From positions 1 through 64,000 of the forward strand of contig NZ_JAASQN010000001.1 of assembly GCF_011762125.1 (NCBI RefSeq): a stretch of DNA of 64,000 nucleotides, given 5' to 3'. The position numbers and the translations under genes are program-made. Positions 8,487-17,878 of the stretch are shown here, one piece after another. The stretch comes from Sphingopyxis panaciterrae. GTDB taxonomy: Bacteria > Pseudomonadota > Alphaproteobacteria > Sphingomonadales > Sphingomonadaceae. Numbering within the stretch: position 1 is the stretch's first letter; each line of letters opens with the position of its first letter. Below the pieces are notes generated by a model, which saw only the letters and a program-made list of their open reading frames with translations, had not been told where the DNA came from and made no database searches.

Positions 8487-9875
8487 ATGCCGCGATCCGC
8501 AACGATCGCCATTGTCGGCCGGCCGAATGTCGGCAAATCGACGCTGTTCAACCGGCTCGTCGGCAAGCGCCTCGCGCTCGTCGACGATCAGCCGGGGGTG
8601 ACGCGCGACCGGCGCGAAGGCGACGGCAAGCTGCTCGGGCTCGAATTCCGTATCGTCGATACGGCGGGCTTCGAGGATTATGATGCCGCGACGCTGCCCG
8701 GCCGGATGCGCGTGCAGACCGAAAAGGCGGTACGCGAGGCCGATGCCGCGCTGTTCATGATCGACGGTCGCGCCGGGGTGACTCCGCTCGACGAGGAAAT
8801 CGCGCGCTGGCTGCGCAGCGAGGACACGCCGATCATCCTCGTGGTCAACAAGGCCGAGGGCAAGCAGGGCGAAAACGGCCTGATGGAAAGCTATTCGCTC
8901 GGTTTCGACAATCCGATCGCGCTCAGCGCCGAGCATGGCGAGGGCGTGGTCGACCTGTTCGATGCGCTGCGTCCGATCGTTGAGGGCTATGATGCGGTCG
9001 ATGCCGAGGCCTTGCCGTCGCTGGCGGAAGGCGAAGACGATGAGGACGCGCCGCTCGGCCCGATGAAGCTTGCAATCGTCGGCCGCCCGAATGCGGGCAA
9101 GTCGACGCTGATCAACCGCATGATCGGCGAGGATCGCCTGATCACCGGACCCGAGGCGGGCATCACCCGCGACTCGATCCGCGTCGACTGGCAATGGGAC
9201 GACGGCGGCGAGGTTCACGAGATCCAGCTGTTCGACACCGCGGGGATGCGCAAGCGTGCCAAGGTACAGGACAAGCTGGAGAAATTGTCGGTCGCCGACG
9301 CGCTCCATGCAGTGGACTTCGCCGAGGTCGTCGTCCTTTTACTCGATGCCACGAAAGGGCTGGAGGCGCAGGACCTGCGCATCGCCGACCGGGTGCTGCA
9401 GGAAGGGCGCGCGCTGATCGTCGCGCTCAACAAATGGGACGTTGCCGAGAATCCGTCGTCGCTGTTCAACGGCGTGCGCGGGGCGCTCGACGATGGCTTG
9501 TCGCAGGTCAAGGGCGTGCCCGTGCTCAGCATTTCGGGCGCGACCGGAAAGGGCATCGATACGCTGGTACGCGTCGCGTTCGAACAGCGCGCGATCTGGA
9601 CCAACCGCGTGTCGACCGCGCGGCTCAACCGCTGGTTCGAAGGCGCGGTCGATGCCAACCCGCCGCCGGCGCCCGGGGGCAAGCGGATCAAGCTGCGCTA
9701 TATCACGCAGGCGCGTACGCGTCCGCCGACCTTCGTTGTCTTCGGCACCCGCACCGACGCGCTGCCGGGAAGCTATGAGCGTTACCTGGTCAATGGCATG
9801 CGCAAGGAATTGGGTTTTCAGGGCGTCCCCGTCCGGCTCAATTTCCGCAATTCGCGCAACCCTTATGACGAGTGA
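8487..9875 (+). CDS. der: Ribosome-assembly GTPase Der (EngA)
   Basis: An essential double GTPase needed for 50S subunit maturation. The 462-aa product has two complete G domains. The first has a P-loop GRPNVGKST, DTAGFED and NKAE; the second starts near residue 192 with GRPNAGKST, then DTAGMRKRA and NKWD. A C-terminal KH-like domain ends in GVPVRLNFRNSRNPYDE. Length is normal. Its stop codon overlaps the start of the TusA-like gene (TGATG), so the two are co-translated. Confidence 0.97.
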   Translation: MPRSATIAIVGRPNVGKSTLFNRLVGKRLALVDDQPGVTRDRREGDGKLLGLEFRIVDTAGFEDYDAATLPGRMRVQTEKAVREADAALFMIDGRAGVTPLDEEIARWLRSEDTPIILVVNKAEGKQGENGLMESYSLGFDNPIALSAEHGEGVVDLFDALRPIVEGYDAVDAEALPSLAEGEDDEDAPLGPMKLAIVGRPNAGKSTLINRMIGEDRLITGPEAGITRDSIRVDWQWDDGGEVHEIQLFDTAGMRKRAKVQDKLEKLSVADALHAVDFAEVVVLLLDATKGLEAQDLRIADRVLQEGRALIVALNKWDVAENPSSLFNGVRGALDDGLSQVKGVPVLSISGATGKGIDTLVRVAFEQRAIWTNRVSTARLNRWFEGAVDANPPPAPGGKRIKLRYITQARTRPPTFVVFGTRTDALPGSYERYLVNGMRKELGFQGVPVRLNFRNSRNPYDE

Positions 9876-10105
9876 TGCGATTGGAGACTGAGGGGACGCT
9901 GATCGTCGATGCGCGCGGCATGCGCTGTCCATGGCCAGCGCTGCGGCTGGCGCGCGCCATGCGGGAGAGGGTCGACGTCTTGCTGATTGCCGATGACCCG
10001 CAGGCAGGGCGCGAAATCGCGGCGCTTGCGGATGAGCATGGCTGGCAAATCGACTCCGAAATCGGTGTCGATGCCACGGATCGCTGGCGAATCCGTCGCG
10101 GCTGA
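9875..10105 (+). CDS. TusA/SirA-family sulfur-carrier-like protein
   Basis: A 76-aa protein with the SirA/TusA signature: an N-terminal LIVDARGMRCPWPALRLARAM, containing the CPxP motif with the sulfur-carrying cysteine, and a two-strand C-terminal half with DDPQAGREIAALA. TusA-family proteins pass persulfide sulfur in tRNA thiolation or other sulfur metabolism; the exact branch cannot be told. The ATG overlaps the der stop as TGATG (a GTG one codon earlier is also in frame). Confidence 0.85.
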   Translation: MRLETEGTLIVDARGMRCPWPALRLARAMRERVDVLLIADDPQAGREIAALADEHGWQIDSEIGVDATDRWRIRRG

Positions 10106-10189
10106 TCCAAATGGATGCGATTTTCGCGGCCGGGCACCGCGGTTGTAACCTCTTTTTTACCGACTTTGGCGCATGGGATATGGGGGCTC

Positions 10190-10624
10190 ATGGACCAAAT
10201 ATTGCCAAGGAACGAAAGAGTGGACGAGATCCTGATCGATTGGGATGAGTTTCGCGCCACGCGTACCCAGTTGGGTGCCGCGTTCGTGCGGATTCTCGGC
10301 TATTTTCGCGAGGACGGTATCAAATCGGTCGCGGCGATCGAGGACGCGATGCGCGCCCGCGATGCAAGGGGACTCGTCATGCCGGCACACACGCTGAAAA
10401 GCGAAGCGCGGCAGTTCGGCGCCGAAAAGCTTGGCGCGCTGTCCGAGGATATCGAGATTTTCGCGCGCCACTGCCTCGAAAGCCAGATCAGTCCCGAGGA
10501 ATATCTGCCGCGCGTCGTGACGCTGCGTCCGCTATTCGAAGAAACGCTCGCCGCGCTCGAACGCGAAGCCAATCCGCTGGTCCAGCGCCGGACGACCGGT
10601 TTCGGCCGCGCCGTCGGTTACTGA
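10190..10624 (+). CDS. Hpt-domain phosphotransfer protein
   Basis: A 144-aa protein with a single histidine phosphotransfer four-helix domain. The phospho-accepting motif is PAHTLKSEARQFG (His67), followed by LGALSEDIE, the usual Hpt second helix. Such stand-alone Hpt proteins shuttle phosphate between hybrid kinases and response regulators; a ChpT-like role is not supported by size. The ATG at 10190 has a GGGGG upstream. It converges with the DUF418 gene and overlaps its end by seven bases. The partner kinase is not adjacent; the hybrid kinase at 46686-48662 is a possible but unproven partner. Confidence 0.85.
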   Translation: MDQILPRNERVDEILIDWDEFRATRTQLGAAFVRILGYFREDGIKSVAAIEDAMRARDARGLVMPAHTLKSEARQFGAEKLGALSEDIEIFARHCLESQISPEEYLPRVVTLRPLFEETLAALEREANPLVQRRTTGFGRAVGY

Positions 10625-11874
10625 GCGGGCGCCCGCCGCCGCCGCATCGGCTGCAACGACCCGCGCGCGCAGCTGCGCCACAGCCATTCGAGCGGACCAT
10701 AATGAAAACGCTCGAGCCACGGTTTCGACCACAGCAGCATCAGCCCCCAGGCGCCGACGCACAGCAGGTAGAGCGTCCAGCGGTCGACCGATCCGAACAA
10801 TCCCAAGCCATAGCCGTAAAAGATCGTCGTCATCAAAATGCTGGTGCCGAGATAATTTGAAAAGGCCGCGCGGCCCGCCGCTGCGACGCGGGCCAGCCAC
10901 GCGCTCCCGCGGGCGCGATCGATCAGCAGCACGAGCAGGGCGGCATAGGCGATCGTCATCAACAACCGCCCCGGCTGCGCCCAAGCCGTAAAGGCGTTCA
11001 TCGTGACGATATAGTCGAAGCCTGAATCCCACTGGAGCCAGGCGACAAACAGCGTGAAGAGCAGCCCCGGCGGCAGGCAGAAGAGCGCGACGCGCCGGTA
11101 GTCACGGGCCGTCCACGCCCCGGTCAGGAAGCCGTTTTTGAACAACGCCATGCCGAGCATCATCAGCGGCAGCGTTTCGAGCAGAGACATCAGCACCCCG
11201 ATGAAGGGGTTGGCGGCATGGTCCAGCCGGGCATCGAGCATCGGCAGATAGTTTCCGCGGTAGAGTGCCAGTTCGTCGGCGACCTCATCGTCGATCGCGG
11301 CATATTCGCCGCGCAATTCCTGACCGGCCGCAGCGAACGGCGATGCGGGATCATCGGAAAAGCTGGCGAGGGCAAGCTGGCTGCCGAAGAAGAGCGACGT
11401 CAGCAGCACGCCGAGCGTGAACAGGCTGATCGCCCATCGGATCAGCCGCCGTGCTTCCCATTGGCGAAAGCCGAACGCGAGGCACCCGACGCTGGCGTAG
11501 AGGAACAATATGTCGCCCCACCAGATGAAGAGGTAATGGCAGAGGCCGAAGATCGCGAGCCACGCCATGCGGCGGTAATGGACCGATCCCGCATCCCGCC
11601 CGCTCGCTTCGGCGCGATCGACGATCAGCAGCAAGCTGGCGCCGAACAGGATCGAGAACAGCCCGCGCATCTTGCCGTCAACCAGGATGAAGCCGAGCAG
11701 CCAGGCGAGGATGTCGGCCGATGTTTCGCCGCCATAGGCGCGCGGCGTGACATAGGCCATTTCGGGCATCGCGAAGGCGACGATGTTCATCGCCAGGATG
11801 CCCATCACCGCAAAACCGCGCAGCGCGTCGAGGGTGATGAGGCGTTCGCCCGCAACGTCTTGATCTTCGCGCAT
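10618..11874 (-). CDS. DUF418-family multi-pass membrane protein
   Basis: A 418-aa integral membrane protein of the DUF418/YeiB type. It opens with RLITLDALRGFAVMGILAMNIVAF and carries a DGKMRGLFSILFGASLLLI segment typical of the family, with about ten hydrophobic helices. The C-terminal DUF418 domain includes NYLGTSILMTTIFYGYGLGLFG. Function is unknown; related families transfer acyl groups to surface molecules. The start was set at MREDQDV, giving a normal length. It is transcribed away from the COQ4-like gene. Confidence 0.88.
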   Translation of the reverse strand: MREDQDVAGERLITLDALRGFAVMGILAMNIVAFAMPEMAYVTPRAYGGETSADILAWLLGFILVDGKMRGLFSILFGASLLLIVDRAEASGRDAGSVHYRRMAWLAIFGLCHYLFIWWGDILFLYASVGCLAFGFRQWEARRLIRWAISLFTLGVLLTSLFFGSQLALASFSDDPASPFAAAGQELRGEYAAIDDEVADELALYRGNYLPMLDARLDHAANPFIGVLMSLLETLPLMMLGMALFKNGFLTGAWTARDYRRVALFCLPPGLLFTLFVAWLQWDSGFDYIVTMNAFTAWAQPGRLLMTIAYAALLVLLIDRARGSAWLARVAAAGRAAFSNYLGTSILMTTIFYGYGLGLFGSVDRWTLYLLCVGAWGLMLLWSKPWLERFHYGPLEWLWRSCARGSLQPMRRRRAPAQ

Positions 11875-11945
11875 ATCGCCCATCTCCTCTATTGTGAAAA
11901 TATAGCAGTCCAGCACGCGCCACGCTCAGCGCCCGCAAATCCTTA

Positions 11946-11973
11946 TTGACATATATGTCAGTAGTGCTAGATG
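11946..11973 (+). promoter_or_regulatory. Promoter with an embedded 14-bp palindrome upstream of the COQ4-like gene
   Basis: A consensus -35 TTGACA (11946-11951) is part of a perfect 14-bp palindrome TGACATATATGTCA (11947-11960). A weak -10 (TAGATG, 11968-11973) follows at 16-bp spacing, and the gene starts at 12006. A symmetric site over the -35 box suggests an operator for a dimeric repressor of TetR/MarR type. No such regulator is encoded in the window. It lies 72 bp upstream of the divergent DUF418 gene and could serve both. Confidence 0.55.
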
Positions 11974-12005
11974 GACAGCATCAACTGATTCGAACGAGAG
12001 CGACC

Positions 12006-12785
12006 ATGACTCCGACCATCTTCTCCCATCCCGACCGCCAGCCGGCCAAATTCCGCCCGTTCAAGGCGTTCGCCCATTTCCGCAAGCTGATCGCGGACAA
12101 GGAAGACACCGAACAGGTGTTCCACATCTTCGAAAATCTGCCGCGCAAAGGCTTTTTCGACGATGCGCGGGCGTTCGTCGAGAGCGATCAGGGCAAGCGC
12201 CTGATGGAAAGCGAACCCTATCTTCCCGACCTGCTCGACGACCATAGCTGGATCGATGCCCTGCCCGAGGGCAGCGTCGGCCACGCCTATGTAACCTTCA
12301 TGCGCCGAGAAGGCCTGTCGGCCGCAGGGCTTGTCGCCGAAAGCGACAAGATGGGCCGGGCGAAGTTCGACGACCAGCTGCAATGGTATTCGAACCGCCT
12401 GCGCGACACGCACGACCTGTTCCACATCCTGACCGGCTATGGCCGTGACGCGCTCGGCGAACAATGCGTGCTCGGCTTCACCTATGGCCAGACGGGCAAT
12501 TACGGCAATTTCTTCATCGCCTATGCCGGTGGTTATGAAGTGAAGCGCAGCATCAAGAGCGATGCGCCGGTGATGGGCGCGATCCGCCAGGGCCAGCGCC
12601 ACGGCAAGGCGTCGCAGGCGATCATCGAGCAGGATATCCGCTCGCTGCTCGCCGAACCGCTCGACGCCGCGCGCGCGCGCCTGGGGATCGGCGAGCCGAC
12701 GCTGTATCAGGAAGCGCACCGCGCTTACCGCAACCGCGGCATCGATCCGTACAACTTCCTCGCGGCGAAGGCCGCGATGGCTTGA
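12006..12785 (+). CDS. COQ4-like ubiquinone biosynthesis protein
   Basis: A 259-aa member of the COQ4 family, which supports ubiquinone assembly; recent work assigns eukaryotic COQ4 a C1-decarboxylation/hydroxylation role. The metal-binding signature HDxxHx11E is intact: HDLFH, eleven residues, then Glu. Conserved surroundings LRDTHDLFHILTGYGRDALGE and FTYGQTGNYGNFFIAY are present. The ATG at 12006 (MTPTIFSHP) was preferred; 20 upstream codons are open but overlap the putative promoter. Single gene. Confidence 0.85.
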   Translation: MTPTIFSHPDRQPAKFRPFKAFAHFRKLIADKEDTEQVFHIFENLPRKGFFDDARAFVESDQGKRLMESEPYLPDLLDDHSWIDALPEGSVGHAYVTFMRREGLSAAGLVAESDKMGRAKFDDQLQWYSNRLRDTHDLFHILTGYGRDALGEQCVLGFTYGQTGNYGNFFIAYAGGYEVKRSIKSDAPVMGAIRQGQRHGKASQAIIEQDIRSLLAEPLDAARARLGIGEPTLYQEAHRAYRNRGIDPYNFLAAKAAMA

Positions 12786-12792
12786 ACGTTTT

Positions 12793-12919
12793 TCCTCCCT
12801 GCGCGGCAGGCGGGGGGAGGGGGACCGCTCGCAGAGCGAGTGGTGGAGGGGCGGCGTCATAGCCCCTCCGTCAGCGGCGATGCCGCTGCCACCTCCCCAT
12901 CGCTTCGCGACAGGGAGGA
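12793..12919. repeat. Palindromic intergenic repeat, family D
   Basis: An inverted repeat bounded by TCCTCCCTG and CAGGGAGGA, with inner arms GGGGAGGGGGACCG and GGTGGAGGGGC against GCCCCTCCGTCAGCG and GCCACCTCCCCATCG. A second copy is at 30343-30475. It separates the convergent COQ4-like and DUF72 genes. Confidence 0.8.
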
Positions 12920-12923
12920 TTTA

Positions 12924-13661
12924 TTAATCCAGCTTCGCGATCAGCGCCTGCGCGGCCGCGGGGTTGCGGACTTTCGCGCCGGATATGAAGAAGAGATAGA
13001 CGTCGCGGTCGCCCTTGGCCCAGTCCTTGGCCTGCTTCGCCCATGTGTCGAGCGCCTTGTCGTCATAGCCGGTTTCGACGTCCTCCTGCGATCGCTGGAG
13101 CCGGGCGTAGGTGAAGTCGGCGGTCTGTTCGTCGATGCAGGGAAACTCGTCGCTGTCGGCATAGACTAGTGCGATGTTGCGCTCGCGCAGCATGTCGATG
13201 AAGGCCGGATCGCGAAAGCTTTCGTCGCGGACCTCGATCGCATGGCGCAGCGGCAATCCATCCTGGCTGTCGGGCAGCAGGTCGAGGAACCCCGCAAAAT
13301 CATCGCGGTCGAACTTCTTCGTCGCCATGAACTGCCAGTGGATCGGGCCGAGCCGGTCGCCGAGGCGGGTCAGCCCCTGCGTCAGGAATTTCTCGATCGA
13401 TCCGGCGCCTTCTTTCAGCACCTTGCGATTGGTGGTGAAGCGTGACGCCTTGACGCTGAATTTGAAACCGTCGGGTACTGCGTCCGCCCAATTGGCGAAG
13501 GTTTCGGGTTTCTGGCTGCCATAATAGGTGCCGTTGATCTCGATCCCGGTCAGATGCTGCCCGGCATATTCGAGCTCGCGCTTCTGCGCGAGGCCGGCGG
13601 GGTAAAAGGGGCCGCGCCACGGCTCGAAGGTCCAGCCGCCGATGCCGATGTGGATGCTCAT
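12924..13661 (-). CDS. DUF72 (YecE-like) protein
   Basis: A 245-aa TIM-barrel protein of the DUF72/YecE family. It begins IHIGIGGWTFEPWRGPFYP and has the conserved GIEINGTYYGSQKPETFANWA and FKFSVKASRFTTN segments. The family is widespread and its biochemical role is not settled. Complete length. It runs towards the family D repeat; an upstream family B palindrome (13693-13769) separates it from purL. Confidence 0.9.
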   Translation of the reverse strand: MSIHIGIGGWTFEPWRGPFYPAGLAQKRELEYAGQHLTGIEINGTYYGSQKPETFANWADAVPDGFKFSVKASRFTTNRKVLKEGAGSIEKFLTQGLTRLGDRLGPIHWQFMATKKFDRDDFAGFLDLLPDSQDGLPLRHAIEVRDESFRDPAFIDMLRERNIALVYADSDEFPCIDEQTADFTYARLQRSQEDVETGYDDKALDTWAKQAKDWAKGDRDVYLFFISGAKVRNPAAAQALIAKLD

Positions 13662-13692
13662 ACGCTTCTCACCTCCGTGCCAAATAACAGCT

Positions 13693-13769
13693 CGTCATTG
13701 CGAGCGTAGCGAAGCAATCCAGAGCATGCGTACGCCACTCTGGATTGCTTCGCTACGCTTGCAATGACG
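13693..13769. repeat. Palindromic intergenic repeat, family B
   Basis: An almost perfect palindrome: CGTCATTGCGAGCGTAGCGA with AGCAATCCAGAG on the left, mirrored by CTCTGGATTGCT and TCGCTACGCTTGCAATGACG on the right. A diverged copy is at 33082-33157 and a half copy at 333-368. It lies between purL and the DUF72 gene. Confidence 0.85.
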
Positions 13770-13771
13770 TT

Positions 13772-16027
13772 TTAAGCGAGCGCCGCGTCGGCTCCCATCA
13801 GCGTCGGAAAAAACCCCTCATGCGCTTCGCGCAGTTCGGCGAGCGTCACCTGATGGTCGCTGCCTTCCAGTTCGAAGACGATGCGGTCCTTGATTGTGCG
13901 CCCAACGGGATCGACCGGCACGTCGGCGCGGCCGGCGGCGTCGAGGAAGTCGGCGAGGCAGGTGTCGCAGACGGTGACCAGATACAGCCCCTGATCCTCG
14001 CCGAAGAAGCTTTCGGCGACGCCAAAGGGCTGTTCTTCGCTGACCAGCACGCCGATGTTCGACTTCAGTGCCATTTCGGCAAGCGTCACCGCGATGCCGC
14101 CGTCGGAGACGTCATGGCAAGCGGTGATCCAGCCGGCATTGATCGCGCCGCGGATGAAATCGCCGGTGCGCTTTTCGGCGCGCAGGTCGACGGGCGGCGG
14201 CGGGCCTTCCTCGCGGCCGAGGATTTCGCGCAGCCACACCGACTGGCCGAGATGGCCGGCGCGTTCGCCGACCGCGAGTACGATATCGCCGGTGCGCTTG
14301 AAGCCGATGCCGACCGCCTTGTTCCAATCCTCGATCACGCCGACACCGCCGATCGCGGGGGTCGGCAGGATCGCGCTGCCGCCGCCGGTTGCTTTCGATT
14401 CATTGTAGAGGCTGACGTTGCCCGAGACGATCGGATAGTCGAGCGCGATACACGCCTGCGCCATGCCGTCGAGGCAGCCGGTGATCTGGCCCATGATTTC
14501 GGGGCGCTGCGGATTGGCGAAGTTGAGGCAATTGGTGATCGCGAGCGGCGTCGCGCCGACCGCGCTGATGTTGCGCCAGGTTTCGGCGACCGCCTGCTTG
14601 CCGCCTTCGACGGGGTCGGCGTAGCAATAGCGCGGGGTGCAGTCGGTCGACATCGCGAGCGCGCGGTTGGTGCCGTGGATGCGCACCAATGCGGCGTCGC
14701 CGCCGGTCTGCACCGTGTCGGCGCCGACCTGGCTGTCATATTGCTCCCAGATCCAGCGGCGGCTGGCGATATCGGGGGTGCCCATCAGCGCTTTGAGGTC
14801 GGCAGCGACATCCTGCGTCTCGGGGACGTTGGTCAGTTCGGCCTGCTTCGGCGTCGGCACATGCGGGCGGTCATAGAGCGGTGCGTCGTCGGCGAGCGGG
14901 GCGAGCGGGATGTCGCAGACGATCTCGCCATGATGTTCGAGCACCATGCGGCCGGTGTCGGTGACGGTGCCGATAACCGCGAAGTCGAGTTCCCATTTGT
15001 GGAAGATCGCGGCGGCGAAATCCTCGCGGCCGGGCTTCAGCACCATCAGCATGCGTTCTTGGCTTTCGGACAGCATCATTTCATAGGCCGTCATGCCGGT
15101 TTCGCGCTGCGGCACATCATCCATTTTGAGCTGGAGGCCTACGCCGCCCTTCGACGCCATCTCGACCGACGACGAGGTGAGGCCCGCGGCGCCCATGTCC
15201 TGGATCGCGACGATCGCGTCCGACGCCATCAGTTCGAGGCACGCCTCGATCAGCAGCTTTTCGGTGAAAGGGTCGCCGACCTGGACGGTCGGGCGCTTTT
15301 CTTCGGCATCCTCGCCGAAATCGGCCGACGCCATCGTCGCGCCATGGATGCCGTCGCGGCCGGTCTTCGAGCCGACATAGACGATCGGATTGCCGACGCC
15401 CGACGCGGCCGAATAGAATATCTTGTCTTGCTCGGCGACGCCGACGGTCATCGCGTTGACCAGGATATTGCCGTCATAGGCCTTGTGGAAATTGACCTCG
15501 CCGCCCACCGTCGGCACGCCGACGCAATTGCCGTAGCCGCCGATGCCGTGGACGACGCCCGAGATCAGATGCTTCATCTTCGGATGGTCGGGGCGGCCGA
15601 AACGCAGCGCGTTGAGATTCGCGACCGGGCGCGCGCCCATGGTGAAGACGTCGCGCAGGATGCCGCCGACCCCGGTCGCCGCGCCCTGATAGGGTTCGAT
15701 ATACGACGGGTGGTTGTGGCTCTCCATCTTGAAGATGGCGGCGAGCTTCTTGCCGTCCGGCCCTTCGCCGATGTCGATGACGCCGGCATTTTCGCCAGGA
15801 CCGCAGATCACCCAGGGCGCTTCGGTCGGCAGTTTCTTGAGGTGGAGGCGCGAGCTTTTATAGCTGCAATGCTCGGACCACATGACCGAGAAGATGCCGA
15901 GTTCGACGAGGTTCGGCTCGCGCCCGAGCGCGTGCAGGACGCGATCATATTCTTCCGGAGACAGGCCGTGCTCGGCAACGATCTCGGGGGTGATGACGGA
16001 GGCGGGCGCGGTTGCGGTCTGGGTCAT
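13772..16027 (-). CDS. purL: Phosphoribosylformylglycinamidine synthase subunit PurL
   Basis: The ATP-dependent synthetase subunit of the PurLQS complex, converting FGAR to FGAM in purine synthesis. The 751-aa product is the small PurL form that needs separate PurS and PurQ. Signatures include [54 protein letters not shown] and [12 protein letters not shown], with the second half-repeat around [10 protein letters not shown] and [11 protein letters not shown]. purS and purQ are not in the window. The start follows [17 protein letters not shown]. Confidence 0.97.
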   Translation of the reverse strand: MTQTATAPASVITPEIVAEHGLSPEEYDRVLHALGREPNLVELGIFSVMWSEHCSYKSSRLHLKKLPTEAPWVICGPGENAGVIDIGEGPDGKKLAAIFKMESHNHPSYIEPYQGAATGVGGILRDVFTMGARPVANLNALRFGRPDHPKMKHLISGVVHGIGGYGNCVGVPTVGGEVNFHKAYDGNILVNAMTVGVAEQDKIFYSAASGVGNPIVYVGSKTGRDGIHGATMASADFGEDAEEKRPTVQVGDPFTEKLLIEACLELMASDAIVAIQDMGAAGLTSSSVEMASKGGVGLQLKMDDVPQRETGMTAYEMMLSESQERMLMVLKPGREDFAAAIFHKWELDFAVIGTVTDTGRMVLEHHGEIVCDIPLAPLADDAPLYDRPHVPTPKQAELTNVPETQDVAADLKALMGTPDIASRRWIWEQYDSQVGADTVQTGGDAALVRIHGTNRALAMSTDCTPRYCYADPVEGGKQAVAETWRNISAVGATPLAITNCLNFANPQRPEIMGQITGCLDGMAQACIALDYPIVSGNVSLYNESKATGGGSAILPTPAIGGVGVIEDWNKAVGIGFKRTGDIVLAVGERAGHLGQSVWLREILGREEGPPPPVDLRAEKRTGDFIRGAINAGWITACHDVSDGGIAVTLAEMALKSNIGVLVSEEQPFGVAESFFGEDQGLYLVTVCDTCLADFLDAAGRADVPVDPVGRTIKDRIVFELEGSDHQVTLAELREAHEGFFPTLMGADAALA

Positions 16028-16111
16028 GGCGCGCCTTTAGCGATCCAGGCGCGAAACGAACAGACCCCATGATGCATTTTGCACTATGGGGTCTGCGGTC
16101 GGAGAGCGGGT

Positions 16112-16408
16112 TCAGCGCGAAGCGAGCGTCGCCGTCCCGGCCTGGAGCGATTCGACGTCGCGCAATGCGAAGCTCACCTGCTGCGAACCGACGGTGCCGC
16201 GGACACGGTGCTGACCGACACGAAGCGTGAACGGCTTGCCAGTGCGTTCCTCGACGCCGCTGATCACGCGCGTGTCGCCAACCTGAGTGACGGTGTAGCT
16301 GTAGACCGCGCCCTTATGTTCGAAACGCTGGGCCGGCGCATCTTTCGCAAGAACGGCACCGGGCGCGAGTGCGAGCAGGCCGACGGCGGAGAGAATGAAG
16401 TTTTTCAT
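16112..16408 (-). CDS. Small secreted protein of unknown function
   Basis: A 98-aa protein with a clear signal peptide (MKNFILSAVGLLALAPGAVLA, cleavage near residue 21). The mature part of about 75 residues is predicted to be beta-rich, containing YSYTVTQVGDTRVISGVEERTGKPFTLRVG. I do not recognise the family. Similar small periplasmic proteins are common in sphingomonads. AAGGAC lies upstream of the ATG. The 282 bp between it and the divergent xseB hold no feature I can name. Confidence 0.7.
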   Translation of the reverse strand: MKNFILSAVGLLALAPGAVLAKDAPAQRFEHKGAVYSYTVTQVGDTRVISGVEERTGKPFTLRVGQHRVRGTVGSQQVSFALRDVESLQAGTATLASR

Positions 16409-16690
16409 GGTGATGCAAGTCCTTGTCGGTTGAACAAAACTTGCCTTCGAGCCCCTCTCTTCTTGTGCGATGCAACATGAATGGTGGCGCGGATATCGGC
16501 AATTGCAAAATGTGGAACCGGGATTGCGCTGAAGGGAAGGGGCAGAGCTTTCTGAGATGAATGTCCGGGAACGGCCCCTGCCCACCCAAAGCCGCCGTCC
16601 GTCTCCGGCTAACAGAAGCCGTAACACATGAAGCGCCGGCCTATGACGTCGCGCTTGACCGCATGGGGTCGAAAGGGCCAAAGCAGGTGG

Positions 16691-16951
16691 ATGACGGATA
16701 CCCCCGACACCGCTGCCGCCGCGATTGCCTCGCTGTCGTTCGAAGCCGCGATGGGCGAATTGGAGACGATCGTGCGGCGGCTCGAAAGCGGCGACGTCAA
16801 TCTCGAGGAATCGGTGGCACTTTATGAGCGTGGCCATGCGTTGCGGGCGCATTGCGAAGCGCGGCTCGCCGCGGCGCAGGCGCGCATCGAACAGGTCAGC
16901 CTCGGTGCCGACGGCCAGCCGGCGGGAACCACAAGCTTCGGCGAAAGCTGA
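16691..16951 (+). CDS. xseB: Exodeoxyribonuclease VII small subunit
   Basis: An 86-aa small subunit of exonuclease VII, which degrades single-stranded DNA with XseA. The pattern SFEAAMGELETIVRRLESGDVNLEESVALYERGHALRAHCEARL matches the two-helix XseB family closely. The ATG at 16691 was chosen by homology and an upstream AGGTGG; an in-frame start 21 codons earlier adds a basic non-conserved stretch. Three bases separate its stop from the ispA GTG, the xseB-ispA order common in proteobacteria. Confidence 0.95.
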   Translation: MTDTPDTAAAAIASLSFEAAMGELETIVRRLESGDVNLEESVALYERGHALRAHCEARLAAAQARIEQVSLGADGQPAGTTSFGES

Positions 16952-16954
16952 CCG

Positions 16955-17878
16955 GTGGCAGCGCGTATCGACGGCGATCCCGCCCCGGCTGCGCATTTGC
17001 TGCGGACCGCGCAAGCCGATGTCATGGCAGGCATCGATCGCCTGTTCGATCAGTGGCTGCCCGTCCCCGCCGATCCGCGCGAACGGCTGTATCAGGCGAT
17101 GCGCCATGCCGCGATCGCGGGCGGCAAAAGACTTCGTCCGCTGCTGGTCCGTGCGGCCGGCGACCTGTTTCACGTCGACCGGATGCTCAGCCTGCGCGTC
17201 GGTGCGGCGGTCGAGGCGATGCACGTCTATTCGCTGATCCACGACGACCTGCCGTGCATGGACGACGACGACCTGCGCCGTGGCAAGCCGACGGTGCACA
17301 AGGCGTATGACGAGGCGACCGCGGTGCTCGCGGGCGATTCGCTCCACGCGCTAGCGTTCGAGTGGCTGTGCGATCCGGCGACGAGCGCCGACCCGTTCGT
17401 GCGCGGCGAGCTTTGCTGCGAACTCGCACGCGCTTCGGGACCGGCGGGCATGGCGGGCGGCCAGATGATGGACCTGGCGGCGGAGACGTCGGATTTCGAC
17501 CTGCGCACCGTGACGCGGCTCCAGCAACTCAAGACCGGGGCGCTGATCGCCTTTTCGGTCGAGGCGGGCGCAATCCTGGCGCGGGTTCCGGCCGAGGGAC
17601 GCACGCCGCTGCGCGGTTATGCGCGCGATATCGGGCTCGCGTTCCAGATCGCCGACGACATCATGGATGTCGAGGGTGATGAGGCGTTGGCGGGCAAGGC
17701 GCTGCACAAGGATGATGCGGCGGGCAAGGCGACCTTCGTCACCCTGATGGGCATCGAGCGCGCGCGCGAACAGGCGACGGCGCTGGTCGAGCAGGCGATC
17801 GGGCACCTGTCGGGTTATGGCGAAGAGGCGGCGCTGCTCCGCGCGATCGCACGCTATGTGGTGGAAAGGGACCATTGA
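16955..17878 (+). CDS. ispA: Farnesyl diphosphate synthase
   Basis: A short-chain all-trans polyprenyl diphosphate synthase making FPP from IPP and DMAPP/GPP for quinone side chains, undecaprenol and carotenoids. The 307-aa product has GGKRLRPLL (IPP binding), the first Asp-rich motif in LIHDDLPCMDDDDLRRGKPT and the second in FQIADDIMDVEGD. It starts with GTG directly after xseB and its stop overlaps the coaD start (TGATG). Product chain length (FPP versus GPP) is inferred from family type. Confidence 0.93.
   Translation: MAARIDGDPAPAAHLLRTAQADVMAGIDRLFDQWLPVPADPRERLYQAMRHAAIAGGKRLRPLLVRAAGDLFHVDRMLSLRVGAAVEAMHVYSLIHDDLPCMDDDDLRRGKPTVHKAYDEATAVLAGDSLHALAFEWLCDPATSADPFVRGELCCELARASGPAGMAGGQMMDLAAETSDFDLRTVTRLQQLKTGALIAFSVEAGAILARVPAEGRTPLRGYARDIGLAFQIADDIMDVEGDEALAGKALHKDDAAGKATFVTLMGIERAREQATALVEQAIGHLSGYGEEAALLRAIARYVVERDH

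Noticed and set aside
13745..16072. Open frame of 775 codons on the plus strand opposite purL
   Set aside because: Mirror of the high-GC third positions of purL; the translation is Arg/Asp/Ala-rich with no family likeness.
16409..16690. Possible structured RNA between the small secreted protein and xseB
   Set aside because: Only a 6-bp complementarity (GGGCAG/CTGCCC) and no known RNA signature.
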